Shown: positions 1 to 8,262 of the stretch, in pieces
Position numbering within the stretch: the stretch's first letter is position 1
Layout of the letters: each line of letters opens with the position of its first letter
DNA from: CAUPWF01 sp964367685
Lineage (GTDB): Bacteria; Bacillota; Clostridia; Lachnospirales; Lachnospiraceae
DNA: 16,537 nt
Reading direction: 5' to 3'
Assembly: GCA_964367685.1 (NCBI GenBank)
Contig: CAYIYM010000042.1
Span: 1-16,537 of the forward strand
Made by a program: the position numbers and the translations under genes
The notes under the pieces: generated by a model
The model's database searches: none
What the model was told of the DNA's origin: nothing
What the model saw: only the letters and a program-made list of their open reading frames with translations

Positions 1-2
1 AA

Positions 3-84
3 TGGATGGAGAAGGATTCGAACCTTCGAAGTCGTTGACAACAGATTTACAGTCTGCCCCCTTTGGCCACTCGGGAACCCATCC
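3..84 (-). tRNA. tRNA-Tyr (anticodon GTA)
   Basis: Read on the minus strand, this folds as a class II tRNA with a long variable arm, as bacterial tRNA-Tyr has. The acceptor strands GGATGGG and TCCATCC pair with one G-U, the T arm is GAAGG-TTCGAAT-CCTTC, and the anticodon loop CTGTAAA gives anticodon GTA. The discriminator base is A. The next two bases are TT, so CCA is not encoded and must be added by the nucleotidyltransferase at 10973-12304. It is transcribed in the same direction as the upstream LCP gene but appears to have its own promoter. Confidence 0.96.
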
Positions 85-89
85 ATATT

Positions 90-108
90 CGGAGTAATAA
101 TTACTCCG
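90..108. repeat. Perfect palindrome in the tRNA-Tyr leader
   Basis: CGGAGTAAT, one central base, ATTACTCCG: two 9-bp arms. It lies between the predicted transcription start (about 112) and the mature 5' end of tRNA-Tyr (84), so the precursor RNA would carry a hairpin just before the RNase P cut. There is no U tract, so it is not a normal terminator. It could be a processing element or an operator. Confidence 0.6.
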
Positions 109-118
109 ACAAGAATTG

Positions 119-147
119 ATTTTACCATACTACTCAATTAAAATCAA
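119..147 (-). promoter_or_regulatory. Probable sigma-A promoter of tRNA-Tyr
   Basis: On the minus strand: TTGATT (142-147), a 17-bp spacer, then TAAAAT (119-124) preceded by TGG, an extended -10. The two boxes also sit inside an inverted repeat, TTGATTTTA (139-147) and TAAAATCAA (116-124). In RNA that repeat would form a 9-bp stem just after the LCP stop codon and might act as a weak terminator for the operon. Confidence 0.5.
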
Positions 148-161
148 GCGTATTCTCACCT

Positions 162-1694
162 TTATTCTTTTGGCAAATCTTTTCCATCTTCTACGTCATT
201 CATAAGTGCTTTAATTCCTGCAATACTATTAGGATCAGGGATGGTAACATATAAGCTTTTGCTTTTGTACGAATAACAATATTCTCGTCCCGGAGTGCCC
301 GTCGCATCAACCGATTTGATATCCATAAATAATCCACTTTTAAGCATTCCCTTTATTATCTGCCTCATATTCGCACTACTCAAATTAGTCTCTACATTGG
401 TTTCAACAGATGCTAACACTTCATCCATTGACAGTAATGTCGTAGGTTTTAGCATCTCTCTAACAATTGCTTGAATCATAATCTCATGGTTTTTTCCTCG
501 TTGCACATCGCCATCCTCTAGTCCATAACGTTCTCTAGAAAATGCCAACGCTTCCGTACCATTCAATCTATTTTCTCCTTTTACTATTTCCACACCATCT
601 TGAGTTACAAAGGCCTCCGCCGAATTCACAGTCACCCCACCTAATGCATCAATAACATTGATAAATGACGTGAAATTCACACGTAAGTAATAAGGAATGG
701 ACTCTTCATAGATAGCCTCTAATGTGTCCATTGATGCTTCTACACCATAATTTCCTGCATGAGTTAATTTATCTTTTTGGTCTCCACTAATCCCAGGAAT
801 CACTACATAATAATCTCTCGGCGTAGTCGTAAGAAGCACCTGCCCTGTTTTTGGATTTATTGTAGAAATCAAATTTACATCACTTCTGCTTGCTTGCTCT
901 AATTCTCCAAACACATCAATACCACTAATATATACATTGTACGTGTCACGACTAAGATTCAATGTCGCTGTATTTTCGCCGCCCATATTCGTGATGGTTG
1001 TTGAAAATAAAAAGCTAAAATATGCGCCAGTTACTAGACCCAGAGATACTAAAATACTAAACACTTTTTTCCCATGACGCCATCTTTTTCTATACTTCTG
1101 TGCTCTACGAACCCAAACAACCAACAAAGACAAGACCACAATAATGACTGCCAAATATAAAATCGGAAATATATTTAACACGAGTAAACTCACCAAAAAC
1201 AATAAAGAACACCCAATTTGCACATTCGAAATCATCATACCTATAAAATCAGCTTTTACAGTTGCTTCTCGTCTTACATCTTGTCTTGAATCTCGTTTCG
1301 ACCCTCGCCCTTGTTCTTGTCTTGAATCTCGTTTCGACCCTCGTCCTTGCTCTTGTCTTGAATCTCGTTTCGACCCTCGTCCTTGCTCTTGTCTTGAATC
1401 TTGCTTCCGTCTGTCACTAGTTTCTTCCCCTTGTCTAGACTGCTTACGTTTTCTACGAACACGGGGTTCTTCCTCATAATCCTCTATCTTGACATCTGTA
1501 AACTGTTTTGTCCAATCTCTTTTTTCTTCTCGTTCCCACGCTTCAATTAATTCCTCATCCGACATATCAATGGAAAAGAATTGAGTATGGTATCGTTCCC
1601 CTTCCCTTTTTCCCTTTTCCAATCTTCTTCTAGCTGCCGGTGATAAATTCATGTTTTGTAAATCATTATTTTTGTTTCGATCACTTTTCTTCAT
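162..1694 (-). CDS. LytR-CpsA-Psr (LCP) family wall-polymer ligase with a repeat-rich cytoplasmic N-terminus
   Basis: 510 residues. LCP proteins attach undecaprenyl-linked anionic polymers (teichoic acids or capsule) to peptidoglycan on the outer face of the membrane. Residues 1-147 are highly charged and probably cytoplasmic, with three identical 12-residue repeats (DSRQEQGRGSKR) near 99-134. About three hydrophobic segments follow (roughly 157-175, 178-195, 211-231). The LCP domain runs from about 250 to 420 and keeps the polyprenyl-phosphate arginines and acids: R270 and D272 in SRSDVN, R293 and D294 in TPRD, R387 and R389 in FSRERY, and D396 and R399. The tail to 510 is a less conserved extracellular part. 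The start is supported by GAGG seven bases upstream. It begins 23 bp after the GH13 stop and is probably the last gene of the tilS operon. The exact polymer substrate cannot be told from sequence. Confidence 0.88.
   Translation of the reverse strand: MKKSDRNKNNDLQNMNLSPAARRRLEKGKREGERYHTQFFSIDMSDEELIEAWEREEKRDWTKQFTDVKIEDYEEEPRVRRKRKQSRQGEETSDRRKQDSRQEQGRGSKRDSRQEQGRGSKRDSRQEQGRGSKRDSRQDVRREATVKADFIGMMISNVQIGCSLLFLVSLLVLNIFPILYLAVIIVVLSLLVVWVRRAQKYRKRWRHGKKVFSILVSLGLVTGAYFSFLFSTTITNMGGENTATLNLSRDTYNVYISGIDVFGELEQASRSDVNLISTINPKTGQVLLTTTPRDYYVVIPGISGDQKDKLTHAGNYGVEASMDTLEAIYEESIPYYLRVNFTSFINVIDALGGVTVNSAEAFVTQDGVEIVKGENRLNGTEALAFSRERYGLEDGDVQRGKNHEIMIQAIVREMLKPTTLLSMDEVLASVETNVETNLSSANMRQIIKGMLKSGLFMDIKSVDATGTPGREYCYSYKSKSLYVTIPDPNSIAGIKALMNDVEDGKDLPKE
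1285..1408. repeat. 36-bp in-frame tandem repeat (3 full copies plus a partial)
   Basis: Full copies are at 1285-1320, 1321-1356 and 1357-1392, with a partial copy to about 1408. The second and third copies are identical and the first differs at two bases. The unit encodes 12 residues rich in Arg, Gln, Gly, Ser and Asp within the LCP protein. As 36 is a multiple of three, gain or loss of copies keeps the frame. Confidence 0.93.
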
Positions 1695-1717
1695 TCACAA
1701 TCCTCAATAGCTAAATT

Positions 1718-3754
1718 CTATTTTTTATATCTTAAAACCATCCCTGCACAACTTCCAACATTCAAATACAATTCTCCATCATTAACGAAATAAACATCAT
1801 CATGCTTTATATAGCCACCTTGATAGGTATACATCAACATTTCTAACTTAGCATCAAGATCCATTTCTGCCATCCATGCTGGTATTTTCACTTGCTTCAA
1901 TGTGCTGCCACAATTTATAACAACCAAGATTTGTTCATTTTCAATAAATCTTGCGAATGCCACTACTTTATCGTCTGCTAATAACGTTTTTGTAGACCCT
2001 ATTTTCAATACTTCATTTTCTTTTCGTATGGAAATCATTTTTTTATGAAAATCGAATAAATCTTTGTCTTCATTTCCCCACGGATAACTTCGTCGATTAT
2101 CTGGGTCTGTAAATCCACATAAACCAACTTCATCACCATAGTAAATTGTCGGTGCTCCCGGCCATGTCATCTGCATCATAACTGCCAATCGCATGACTGC
2201 CGGATTAACATATTCGTTAGCCGCTTTACCACCAAGTATCTCCACACGCCCTACTTTCCTATTCGTCCTAGTTAAAAATCTAGAATGATCATGATTGGAA
2301 AGCTGATTCATAGCCGTCAACAAAGATGGAGTCATCATAGCCATCATATTTTGTTCCATAACATGCTTAAAATGTTGTCCATTTCCATCAAATTCTATAT
2401 GATAGGCGTCACTATGCTTTTCCATGCCCGTAAGAAACCAAGTGACAGGCTCCATAAATGCATCGTAATTCATAATGGTATCCCAGCAATCACCCTGTAG
2501 CCATGGCTCTGGATTTCCATAGTGCTCCGCTATAATAATGGCATTTGGATTTATTTCCTTCACAGCCTTGCGAAACTTTCTCCAAAACTCAATATTGTAG
2601 TCAATACCATAACCTAAATCAGCTGCCACATCTAATCTCCATCCATCAATATTATACGGAGGTGCAACCCATTTTTTTGCAATTTCAAGAATATAGTGCT
2701 CCAATAAAGGTGAGTTTTGATAATTCAATTTAGGTAATGTACTATGCCCCCACCAGCCATCGTAACTTGCATTACACGGCCATTCACTATTATCATTCTT
2801 AGTGAATCCAAAAAATGAAGTATATGGGCTTGATTTTGAGAAATACGCTCCTTCTTTATATCCTTTTTGGTTCTTGTAAATACGCTCACGATCTAGCCAT
2901 TTATTAAAAGATCCACAATGGTTAAATACACCATCTAATATAATCTTCATGCCTCTTTCATGCAATGCGTCCACTAATTTAATCAAGACTTTATTACTAG
3001 CTTCTAAATTCTCAGGACTCGTAGTTCTTATCTGATATTTCGTTGCTGATTTATTGATTTCACCATCACTTAAGGATTTTCCACCGTCTACTACAATCTT
3101 ACCATAATGAGGATCCACATAATCATAATCCTGAATATCATACTTGTGATTAGAAGGTGACACAAAAATAGGATTCAAATAAAGAGCTTCCACTCCTAAT
3201 TCTTGTAAATAGTCTAACTTTTGATAGATCCCCTCTAAGTCACCACCATAAAATTCTCTAAATCCTACATTTTCCGGAAACTTATTCCAATCTTTCACTT
3301 GGTTTGCCATTCCACCAATATAGAAATACTCTCTATCTACCACGTCATTTGTCGTATCTCCATTATAGAATCGATCCACAAATATCTGGTACATAACGGC
3401 ACCCTTGGCCCAATCTGGAGTAGTAAATCCAGGTACAATATGAAAAGACCTTACCAACTCTTGTCCATCAACAACTCCATTTCGCCCATAATAACAGATT
3501 TCTCTGCCTTTTTCTATTTTAAAATTGTAGAAAAATGGCATGTCTGTAACATGCCATTCTACTGAGTAATAATTAAATTTTCCACGTACTTCTGCTAATG
3601 ACATAGGAATTTCTTCACCCTCTGATCTTAGCCAAACGCGATCTATATCATTTGTCTCCGTGCGAAATTTGAGAGTAAGATTTGTATTGGCTTCCGGCTC
3701 ACTTGGTATTACATAATTTTCAGTTCCATCACAAAACAAAGCTAATCTATTCAT
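1718..3754 (-). CDS. Glycoside hydrolase family 13 enzyme, neopullulanase/cyclomaltodextrinase-like alpha-glycosidase
   Basis: 678 residues from the chosen start. No signal peptide is seen, so it probably cleaves alpha-glucans or maltodextrins in the cytoplasm. An N-terminal beta domain (about 1-110) precedes the catalytic barrel, which has the GH13 regions DGVFNH (274-279), GWRLDVAAD (371-379, nucleophile D375), IIAEHYG (407-413, acid/base E410) and LSNHD (485-489, D489). The C-terminal beta domain is about 600-678. Residues about 219-260 look like an insertion before region I. I chose ATG 3754 because AAAGGAG stands six bases upstream; an upstream in-frame ATG at 3808 would overlap ftsH and lacks such a site. 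It follows ftsH by 38 bp and precedes the LCP gene, so it is probably in their operon. The phosphoglucomutase at 9070 could process products downstream of glucan breakdown. Exact specificity is uncertain. Confidence 0.9.
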   Translation of the reverse strand: MNRLALFCDGTENYVIPSEPEANTNLTLKFRTETNDIDRVWLRSEGEEIPMSLAEVRGKFNYYSVEWHVTDMPFFYNFKIEKGREICYYGRNGVVDGQELVRSFHIVPGFTTPDWAKGAVMYQIFVDRFYNGDTTNDVVDREYFYIGGMANQVKDWNKFPENVGFREFYGGDLEGIYQKLDYLQELGVEALYLNPIFVSPSNHKYDIQDYDYVDPHYGKIVVDGGKSLSDGEINKSATKYQIRTTSPENLEASNKVLIKLVDALHERGMKIILDGVFNHCGSFNKWLDRERIYKNQKGYKEGAYFSKSSPYTSFFGFTKNDNSEWPCNASYDGWWGHSTLPKLNYQNSPLLEHYILEIAKKWVAPPYNIDGWRLDVAADLGYGIDYNIEFWRKFRKAVKEINPNAIIIAEHYGNPEPWLQGDCWDTIMNYDAFMEPVTWFLTGMEKHSDAYHIEFDGNGQHFKHVMEQNMMAMMTPSLLTAMNQLSNHDHSRFLTRTNRKVGRVEILGGKAANEYVNPAVMRLAVMMQMTWPGAPTIYYGDEVGLCGFTDPDNRRSYPWGNEDKDLFDFHKKMISIRKENEVLKIGSTKTLLADDKVVAFARFIENEQILVVINCGSTLKQVKIPAWMAEMDLDAKLEMLMYTYQGGYIKHDDVYFVNDGELYLNVGSCAGMVLRYKK

Positions 3755-3792
3755 AATTCGCTCCTTTAGTACATTCCAACTAGATTCATATC

Positions 3793-5691
3793 TTAGACGT
3801 TCTGACACTCTATCTGTGGCTCTTCTTCAAATAGCATTTCAAATTCATCTCTACCAATCTTTTCTTTCTCTAATAATAATTCTGCGCATTTATGAAGGAC
3901 ATTTGAATGTTCTTCTAGAAGTCTATGAGCTTGGGCGTAACATTTATCAATAATTGCTTTTACCTCTTGATCAATACTTGTTGCCACTCCCTCACCATAA
4001 TTATTAGAGTTGCCACCACTTCTATAAGCACCATAATTCTCTTCATCAACATAATAGTTTATCATACCAATTTTATCAGACATCCCGAATCGCGTTACCA
4101 TCGCACGTGCAACATCTGTCGCTTGCTTGATATCTTGCGATGCACCTGTTGTAATATCATCAAAAATCAATTCTTCGGCAATTCTTCCGCCTAATGCTAC
4201 CATAATATCCTGTAACATTTTACCTCTTGTATTGAAGATATCATCTTTTTCAGGCAACGGCATTGTATATCCTGCTGCCCCCATTCCTGTAGGTATAATT
4301 GACACAGTATAAACTGGCCCCACATCTGGAAGCACATGGAATAAAATCGCATGCCCTGCTTCATGGTATGCTGTAATTTTCTTCTCTTTATCTGATATAA
4401 CTGAACTTCTCTTCTCTGCTCCAATTCCAACTTTAATGAATGCCACTTGGATATCATTTTGTTGGATATAAACCTTATCATTTTTCGCCGCAATAATTGC
4501 AGCTTCATTCATAAGATTCTCTAAGTCAGCTCCTGTAAATCCTGCTGTAGTTTGCGCTATTTGCAACAAATCCACATCATCGCCTAATGGCTTTCCCTTA
4601 ACATGAACATTCAGTATTTCTTGACGTCCTTGTACATCAGGCTTCCCAACACCAACTTTTCTATCGAAACGTCCTGGACGCAAAATCGCTGGATCAAGAA
4701 TATCTACGCGGTTTGTTGCCGACATTACAATAATCCCTTCGTTTACACCAAATCCGTCCATCTCCACAAGCAATTGATTTAATGTTTGCTCTCTTTCATC
4801 ATGACCGCCTCCCATTCCAGTTCCACGGCGTCTAGCTACTGCATCAATTTCATCAATAAAGATTATACATGGTGCATTCTTTTTCGCCTCTGCAAATAAA
4901 TCACGTACACGCGATGCACCTACACCTACAAACATTTCCACAAAATCCGATCCAGAAATTGTAAAGAATGGAACACCAGCTTCCCCTGCTACAGCCTTAG
5001 CAAGCAATGTTTTACCTGTTCCTGGAGGTCCCACTAATAAAACACCTTTGGGAATTCTTGCTCCTACTTTTGTATATTTAGAAGGTTCTTTTAAGAAGTC
5101 TACAATTTCTTCTAAATCTTCTTTTTCTTCTTTTAATCCAGCAACTTGGTCAAATGTCACCCTCTTATCTGTATCCGACGACATTTTAGCACGGCTCTTT
5201 CCAAAATCTGCACCCTTTCCCACACTGCCGACCTTACCTCCGCCAGCACCGCTCTTGTTAAGAAAAGAGAAAACAAACATAATACCAATAATTAGCATAA
5301 TTCCAGGTAACAACAACGATGTAATCCACCCTGTTTCAACAAGAGGAACCACCTTGAAAGAATAAAATTCGTGCTCTTTCAACAACTCTTGAATTTGGTT
5401 AATATCTGAAACTGCTAATACTCTCGCTTCTTCTGATCCTTCTTCAAATACATTGAGAACACCAGTTGGAACCGTTTTATTTTGCTTTATTTCGATATAA
5501 GTTACTTGCTCTTCCTCTATTGCCTGTATAAATTCATAATATGTGTAATTTGATGTTGAAGCTTGCTCCAACGTTGCAAACCAAGCAATCATAACCAAAA
5601 TTGCAATTAAAATGATAAAGATTCCATTGTTACTCTTCCCACCAATAGGTGGTTTCTTATTGCTTGCATTGTCTGGTTTTTTATTACTCAT
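3793..5691 (-). CDS. ftsH: ATP-dependent zinc metalloprotease FtsH
   Basis: 632 residues, a normal length. FtsH is a hexameric membrane-anchored AAA+ protease that degrades misassembled membrane proteins and some cytosolic regulators. Membrane segments lie at about 23-40 and 121-143 and flank the FtsH extracellular domain. Walker A is GPPGTGKT (221-228), Walker B is IIFIDEID (276-283), and the second region of homology carries the arginine fingers in RPGRFDR (338-344). The protease has HEAGH (443-447) with E444 catalytic and D520 in GASQDI as third zinc ligand. A glycine-rich linker sits at about 148-160. GAGGG lies close upstream of the ATG. It follows hpt by 36 bp with no terminator, as in the conserved Firmicute order tilS-hpt-ftsH. 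Confidence 0.98.
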   Translation of the reverse strand: MSNKKPDNASNKKPPIGGKSNNGIFIILIAILVMIAWFATLEQASTSNYTYYEFIQAIEEEQVTYIEIKQNKTVPTGVLNVFEEGSEEARVLAVSDINQIQELLKEHEFYSFKVVPLVETGWITSLLLPGIMLIIGIMFVFSFLNKSGAGGGKVGSVGKGADFGKSRAKMSSDTDKRVTFDQVAGLKEEKEDLEEIVDFLKEPSKYTKVGARIPKGVLLVGPPGTGKTLLAKAVAGEAGVPFFTISGSDFVEMFVGVGASRVRDLFAEAKKNAPCIIFIDEIDAVARRRGTGMGGGHDEREQTLNQLLVEMDGFGVNEGIIVMSATNRVDILDPAILRPGRFDRKVGVGKPDVQGRQEILNVHVKGKPLGDDVDLLQIAQTTAGFTGADLENLMNEAAIIAAKNDKVYIQQNDIQVAFIKVGIGAEKRSSVISDKEKKITAYHEAGHAILFHVLPDVGPVYTVSIIPTGMGAAGYTMPLPEKDDIFNTRGKMLQDIMVALGGRIAEELIFDDITTGASQDIKQATDVARAMVTRFGMSDKIGMINYYVDEENYGAYRSGGNSNNYGEGVATSIDQEVKAIIDKCYAQAHRLLEEHSNVLHKCAELLLEKEKIGRDEFEMLFEEEPQIECQNV

Positions 5692-5727
5692 CCTTGTCCC
5701 TCATCGCTTTCATTTTTGTTAAGTATT

Positions 5728-6255
5728 TTATTCTACTCCTTCAACTACTCCGATATAAGGTAAGTTTCTATATTTTTGTGCAAAATCTAATCCATACCCT
5801 ACGACAAATTCATCAGGAATTTCAAACCCAACATAATCAACATCAACATCCTTCACACGACGCTCTGGTTTATCTAACAATGTACAAAGTTTCATTGTAG
5901 ATGGCAATCTCGATGACAACATCTCTAATAGATAAGCAAGTGTTCTTCCTGAGTCAATAATATCTTCTACTACAAGCACATCCTTCCCTTCTAAGCTCTC
6001 ATCTAAATCCTTTGAAATCTTGATGATTCCTGAAGATTCTGTTCCATCACCATAGCTGCTTACACTCATAAAATCCATACTAACTGGAACGGTAAGTCTC
6101 TTCGCTAACTCACACATAAAGAATACACTTCCCTTTAAAATTCCAACTAAATGTATTTGTCTGCCTTCATAATCTTTATTCATTTGATCTGCCATATCTT
6201 GTACTCTTTTATTGATTTCTTCTTCTGAAATCATCACTTTAATTGTCTCTGCCAT
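5728..6255 (-). CDS. hpt: Hypoxanthine phosphoribosyltransferase
   Basis: 175 residues. It converts hypoxanthine (and usually guanine) with PRPP to the nucleotide in purine salvage in the cytosol. The PRPP-binding signature VLVVEDIIDSGRT spans 93-105, with D101 in the position of the catalytic base. The flexible-loop motif MSVSSYGDGT is at 63-72 and the purine-binding segment DYVGFEIPDEFVVGYGLD is near 120-137. I chose ATG 6255 because TTGGAGG stands just upstream. A TTG start at 6267 is possible in frame but would place that binding site inside the gene. The start overlaps the end of tilS by 17 bp, so the two are probably translationally coupled, as is common for this pair in Firmicutes. Confidence 0.97.
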   Translation of the reverse strand: MAETIKVMISEEEINKRVQDMADQMNKDYEGRQIHLVGILKGSVFFMCELAKRLTVPVSMDFMSVSSYGDGTESSGIIKISKDLDESLEGKDVLVVEDIIDSGRTLAYLLEMLSSRLPSTMKLCTLLDKPERRVKDVDVDYVGFEIPDEFVVGYGLDFAQKYRNLPYIGVVEGVE

Positions 6256-7645
6256 AATTGCCTCCAATAATCTCTATCTTTACGATTCTCTTTTGTGCAC
6301 TCGTAATTCTATATTTCTCACATCTACGATGTCCCACTATCCATAACACATCGCTATTTGATACAAGTAGCGGGATGTAATCCCTTTGTTCTTGTTTCAC
6401 CTTGTTGTTGATAAAATACTTTTTAATCGATTGAGTATTGCCACTTCCATGTATCTGTATACAATCACCTTCTCTACGATTACGAATTGCTAAATTACAT
6501 TTTATTATATCATACTCAAAGAATTTCGTGTAGTCTGTTTCAACAAATGTTTCTCTATTCCCTTCAATTGCTTGAATAATGCTTGCTTTTACAACAATTC
6601 CATTGGGTAACTCTACCCTTCCTGGAATTTCTAGAGGGACATCATATTGAACTTCCTGGTGTTTCAATCCAACTTGCAGAGAAAGGCCACTATAAGTACG
6701 TTTTGCTAAAATTTTATAAGGCATAGATATTTCTTTTCCCACCTGCTTTGCAAATAGATCTAATAATTGTTCCACATGAATCCGACTAATATTTCTACTC
6801 TTGTCTGCAAGTTTGTCTAGACAAAATTTCATAACACGTTTCTGCATATACCTATTTTCTACACATAGTAATTTATTGTAAATCTGAATATGATTTCCAC
6901 TTTCTTCGATATAAGTTGAATCATCCAGAATCTTATATACTTGTTCGCTTATATAAGCTTCTATCTCATTTAATTCTTCCATCGTTTGATTCATATGCGA
7001 AACAGCATTAGAATTCACCGATTCTTCTAATAGTGGAATCACTTGGTTTCGCACATAATTTCTAGTATATCGACTTTCTAAATTTGTCGAATCCGTGCAA
7101 TAGACTTGCCCTTTCTCATCCAAATACGTTTCGATTTCCTTACGACTCACACCGAGCAAAGGACGTATCCAAATCCCCCTTTGAGGATGAATTCCTTGAA
7201 GCCCTGGAAGCCCAGTTCCTCTAGCCAAATTCATAAGCAATGTTTCTGCATTATCATTCTTATGATGTGCCAGCGCAATTTTCGTAGCGCCTTCCATTTT
7301 TGCAATCTTAGCAAATACTTCGCGGCGGACATCTCTCCCTGCCTCTTCTAGAGATATCTTACGCTTCCTTGCTTCCTCATTTACATCTACAGAAATCGTA
7401 TGACATGGTACTTTGATCTCCTCACACAATTCTTCTGCAAATTTCTGATCGCGTAAGGCTTCTTCATCTCGCAGGTTATGATTAATATGCACCCCTATTA
7501 GAGTTGTATTCCAATCCTTTTGTAACTCTTTCAGTATCAAAAGCAAGCATACAGAATCTGCTCCTCCTGATATGCCTACTATAAGCTTTTCGCCTTCATT
7601 AATCAACTTAAATTTCTCTATATAATTCTTAATAGTTTTCCTCAT
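6239..7645 (-). CDS. tilS: tRNA(Ile)-lysidine synthase TilS
   Basis: 468 residues. TilS uses ATP to join lysine to C34 of the CAU-anticodon tRNA-Ile, which makes it read AUA codons and take isoleucine; it is normally essential. The N-terminal PP-loop ATPase domain has SGGADS at 26-31, HINHNLRDEE near 53-62 and the HHKNDNAET motif at 127-135. The conserved RNYVRNQVIPLL follows at about 205-216, and the rest to 468 corresponds to the usual C-terminal tRNA-binding parts. GAGG lies six bases upstream of the ATG. It opens a likely operon with hpt and ftsH, driven by the promoter at 7672-7700. In spore-formers spoIIE often lies between divIC and tilS; it is absent here. Confidence 0.97.
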   Translation of the reverse strand: MRKTIKNYIEKFKLINEGEKLIVGISGGADSVCLLLILKELQKDWNTTLIGVHINHNLRDEEALRDQKFAEELCEEIKVPCHTISVDVNEEARKRKISLEEAGRDVRREVFAKIAKMEGATKIALAHHKNDNAETLLMNLARGTGLPGLQGIHPQRGIWIRPLLGVSRKEIETYLDEKGQVYCTDSTNLESRYTRNYVRNQVIPLLEESVNSNAVSHMNQTMEELNEIEAYISEQVYKILDDSTYIEESGNHIQIYNKLLCVENRYMQKRVMKFCLDKLADKSRNISRIHVEQLLDLFAKQVGKEISMPYKILAKRTYSGLSLQVGLKHQEVQYDVPLEIPGRVELPNGIVVKASIIQAIEGNRETFVETDYTKFFEYDIIKCNLAIRNRREGDCIQIHGSGNTQSIKKYFINNKVKQEQRDYIPLLVSNSDVLWIVGHRRCEKYRITSAQKRIVKIEIIGGNYGRDN

Positions 7646-7671
7646 ATTCGCCTCTTTTTTTTCATATATGA

Positions 7672-7700
7672 AGTATATATAAATTAATATCTAAAATCAA
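7672..7700 (-). promoter_or_regulatory. Probable sigma-A promoter of tilS-hpt-ftsH-GH13-LCP
   Basis: On the minus strand: TTGATT (7695-7700), a 17-bp spacer, then TATACT (7672-7677). The predicted start is about 20 bases before the tilS ribosome binding site. It lies just past the divIC terminator, so the tilS operon is an independent unit. Confidence 0.65.
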
Positions 7701-7717
7701 GCAATTCATTTTCGTTT

Positions 7718-7751
7718 AAAAAAGCCCTTAGAGGTAATTCCTCTAAAAGCT
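7718..7751 (-). terminator. Intrinsic terminator after divIC
   Basis: The arms 7723-7734 and 7740-7751 form a 12-bp stem with two adjacent mismatches and a 5-base loop, followed on the minus strand by six Us (7718-7723, overlapping the stem foot). It starts about 20 bp after the divIC stop codon. Confidence 0.8.
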
Positions 7752-7769
7752 CTTTTCGTAATTATTATT

Positions 7770-8111
7770 CTACATTTCTGGTTTCAAAATAATTTCTTGT
7801 GGGTAAACTAAGCCTAATTTTTCTTTGGCTACTTTTTCCACATATTCATCTGTATTTGTATATTCCTTATAAGCCGATATTTCTTCTACGCGTTGTTGTT
7901 CTTCTTTCAACTTCTGCATAAGTTCCGCTTCTTGCTCTCTCTTTGTGGCATTTTCGCTCATTAATGTTAAACAGGCAGTCCCGATAAATAAAACAAACAC
8001 AACAATGATTCCACCGATAAGCTTTTTACTCGCCGCATGGCTCATGCCTTTATTTTTTCTACGAGATACTACTCGTCTTTTCTTTACATTACTTTTATTT
8101 ACTCTTTGCAT
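7770..8111 (-). CDS. divIC: Septum formation initiator DivIC/FtsB family protein
   Basis: 113 residues. DivIC pairs with FtsL and DivIB at the division septum as a bitopic membrane protein. The N-terminus is strongly basic (about 1-30, cytoplasmic). One membrane helix runs from about 31 to 50, then comes a charged coiled coil (about 52-80). The family C-terminal motif ends in YVEKVAKEKLGLVYPQE (about 90-106). I chose ATG 8111 because AGAGGTG lies a few bases upstream. The in-frame ATG at 8126 would put that site inside the gene. It has its own promoter (8162-8190) and terminator. Its position between rqcP and tilS matches the conserved Firmicute order and supports the name over a generic FtsB-like call. 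Confidence 0.88.
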   Translation of the reverse strand: MQRVNKSNVKKRRVVSRRKNKGMSHAASKKLIGGIIVVFVLFIGTACLTLMSENATKREQEAELMQKLKEEQQRVEEISAYKEYTNTDEYVEKVAKEKLGLVYPQEIILKPEM

Positions 8112-8161
8112 AAACACCTCTAACATTCAATTCAGACTATCCTCTATAACTATGTCCATTA

Positions 8162-8190
8162 ATAATACGCTTTTCCTTAATTTTTTTCAA
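8162..8190 (-). promoter_or_regulatory. Probable sigma-A promoter of divIC
   Basis: On the minus strand: TTGAAA (8185-8190), a 17-bp spacer, then TATTAT (8162-8167). The start would be near 8155, leaving a leader of about 45 bases before the ATG at 8111. Confidence 0.65.
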
Positions 8191-8200
8191 GTATTTTTAA

Positions 8201-8246
8201 CATTCTTAGTTATATTCTCCAAAACTATACTTCATTCTTAGTTATA
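8201..8246. repeat. Pair of 14-bp direct repeats upstream of the divIC promoter
   Basis: CATTCTTAGTTATA occurs exactly at 8201-8214 and 8233-8246, with starts 32 bp apart (about three helical turns). The copies are centred near -52 and -84 relative to the predicted divIC start. The layout would suit a dimeric or cooperative regulator, but no known binding motif is recognised. Confidence 0.55.
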
Positions 8247-8262
8247 AATATACAATACAAAT

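Noticed and set aside
1285..1408. CRISPR array
   Set aside because: The 36-bp units are directly adjacent with no spacers and are coding.
1144..1479. Open frame of 111 codons on the plus strand opposite the LCP gene
   Set aside because: It is antisense to the 36-bp repeat, which keeps several frames open, and has no ribosome binding site or recognisable domain.
3755..3808. Longer GH13 N-terminus starting at 3808, overlapping ftsH
   Set aside because: A strong ribosome binding site stands right before the internal ATG at 3754, and the extra 18 residues do not fit the family start.
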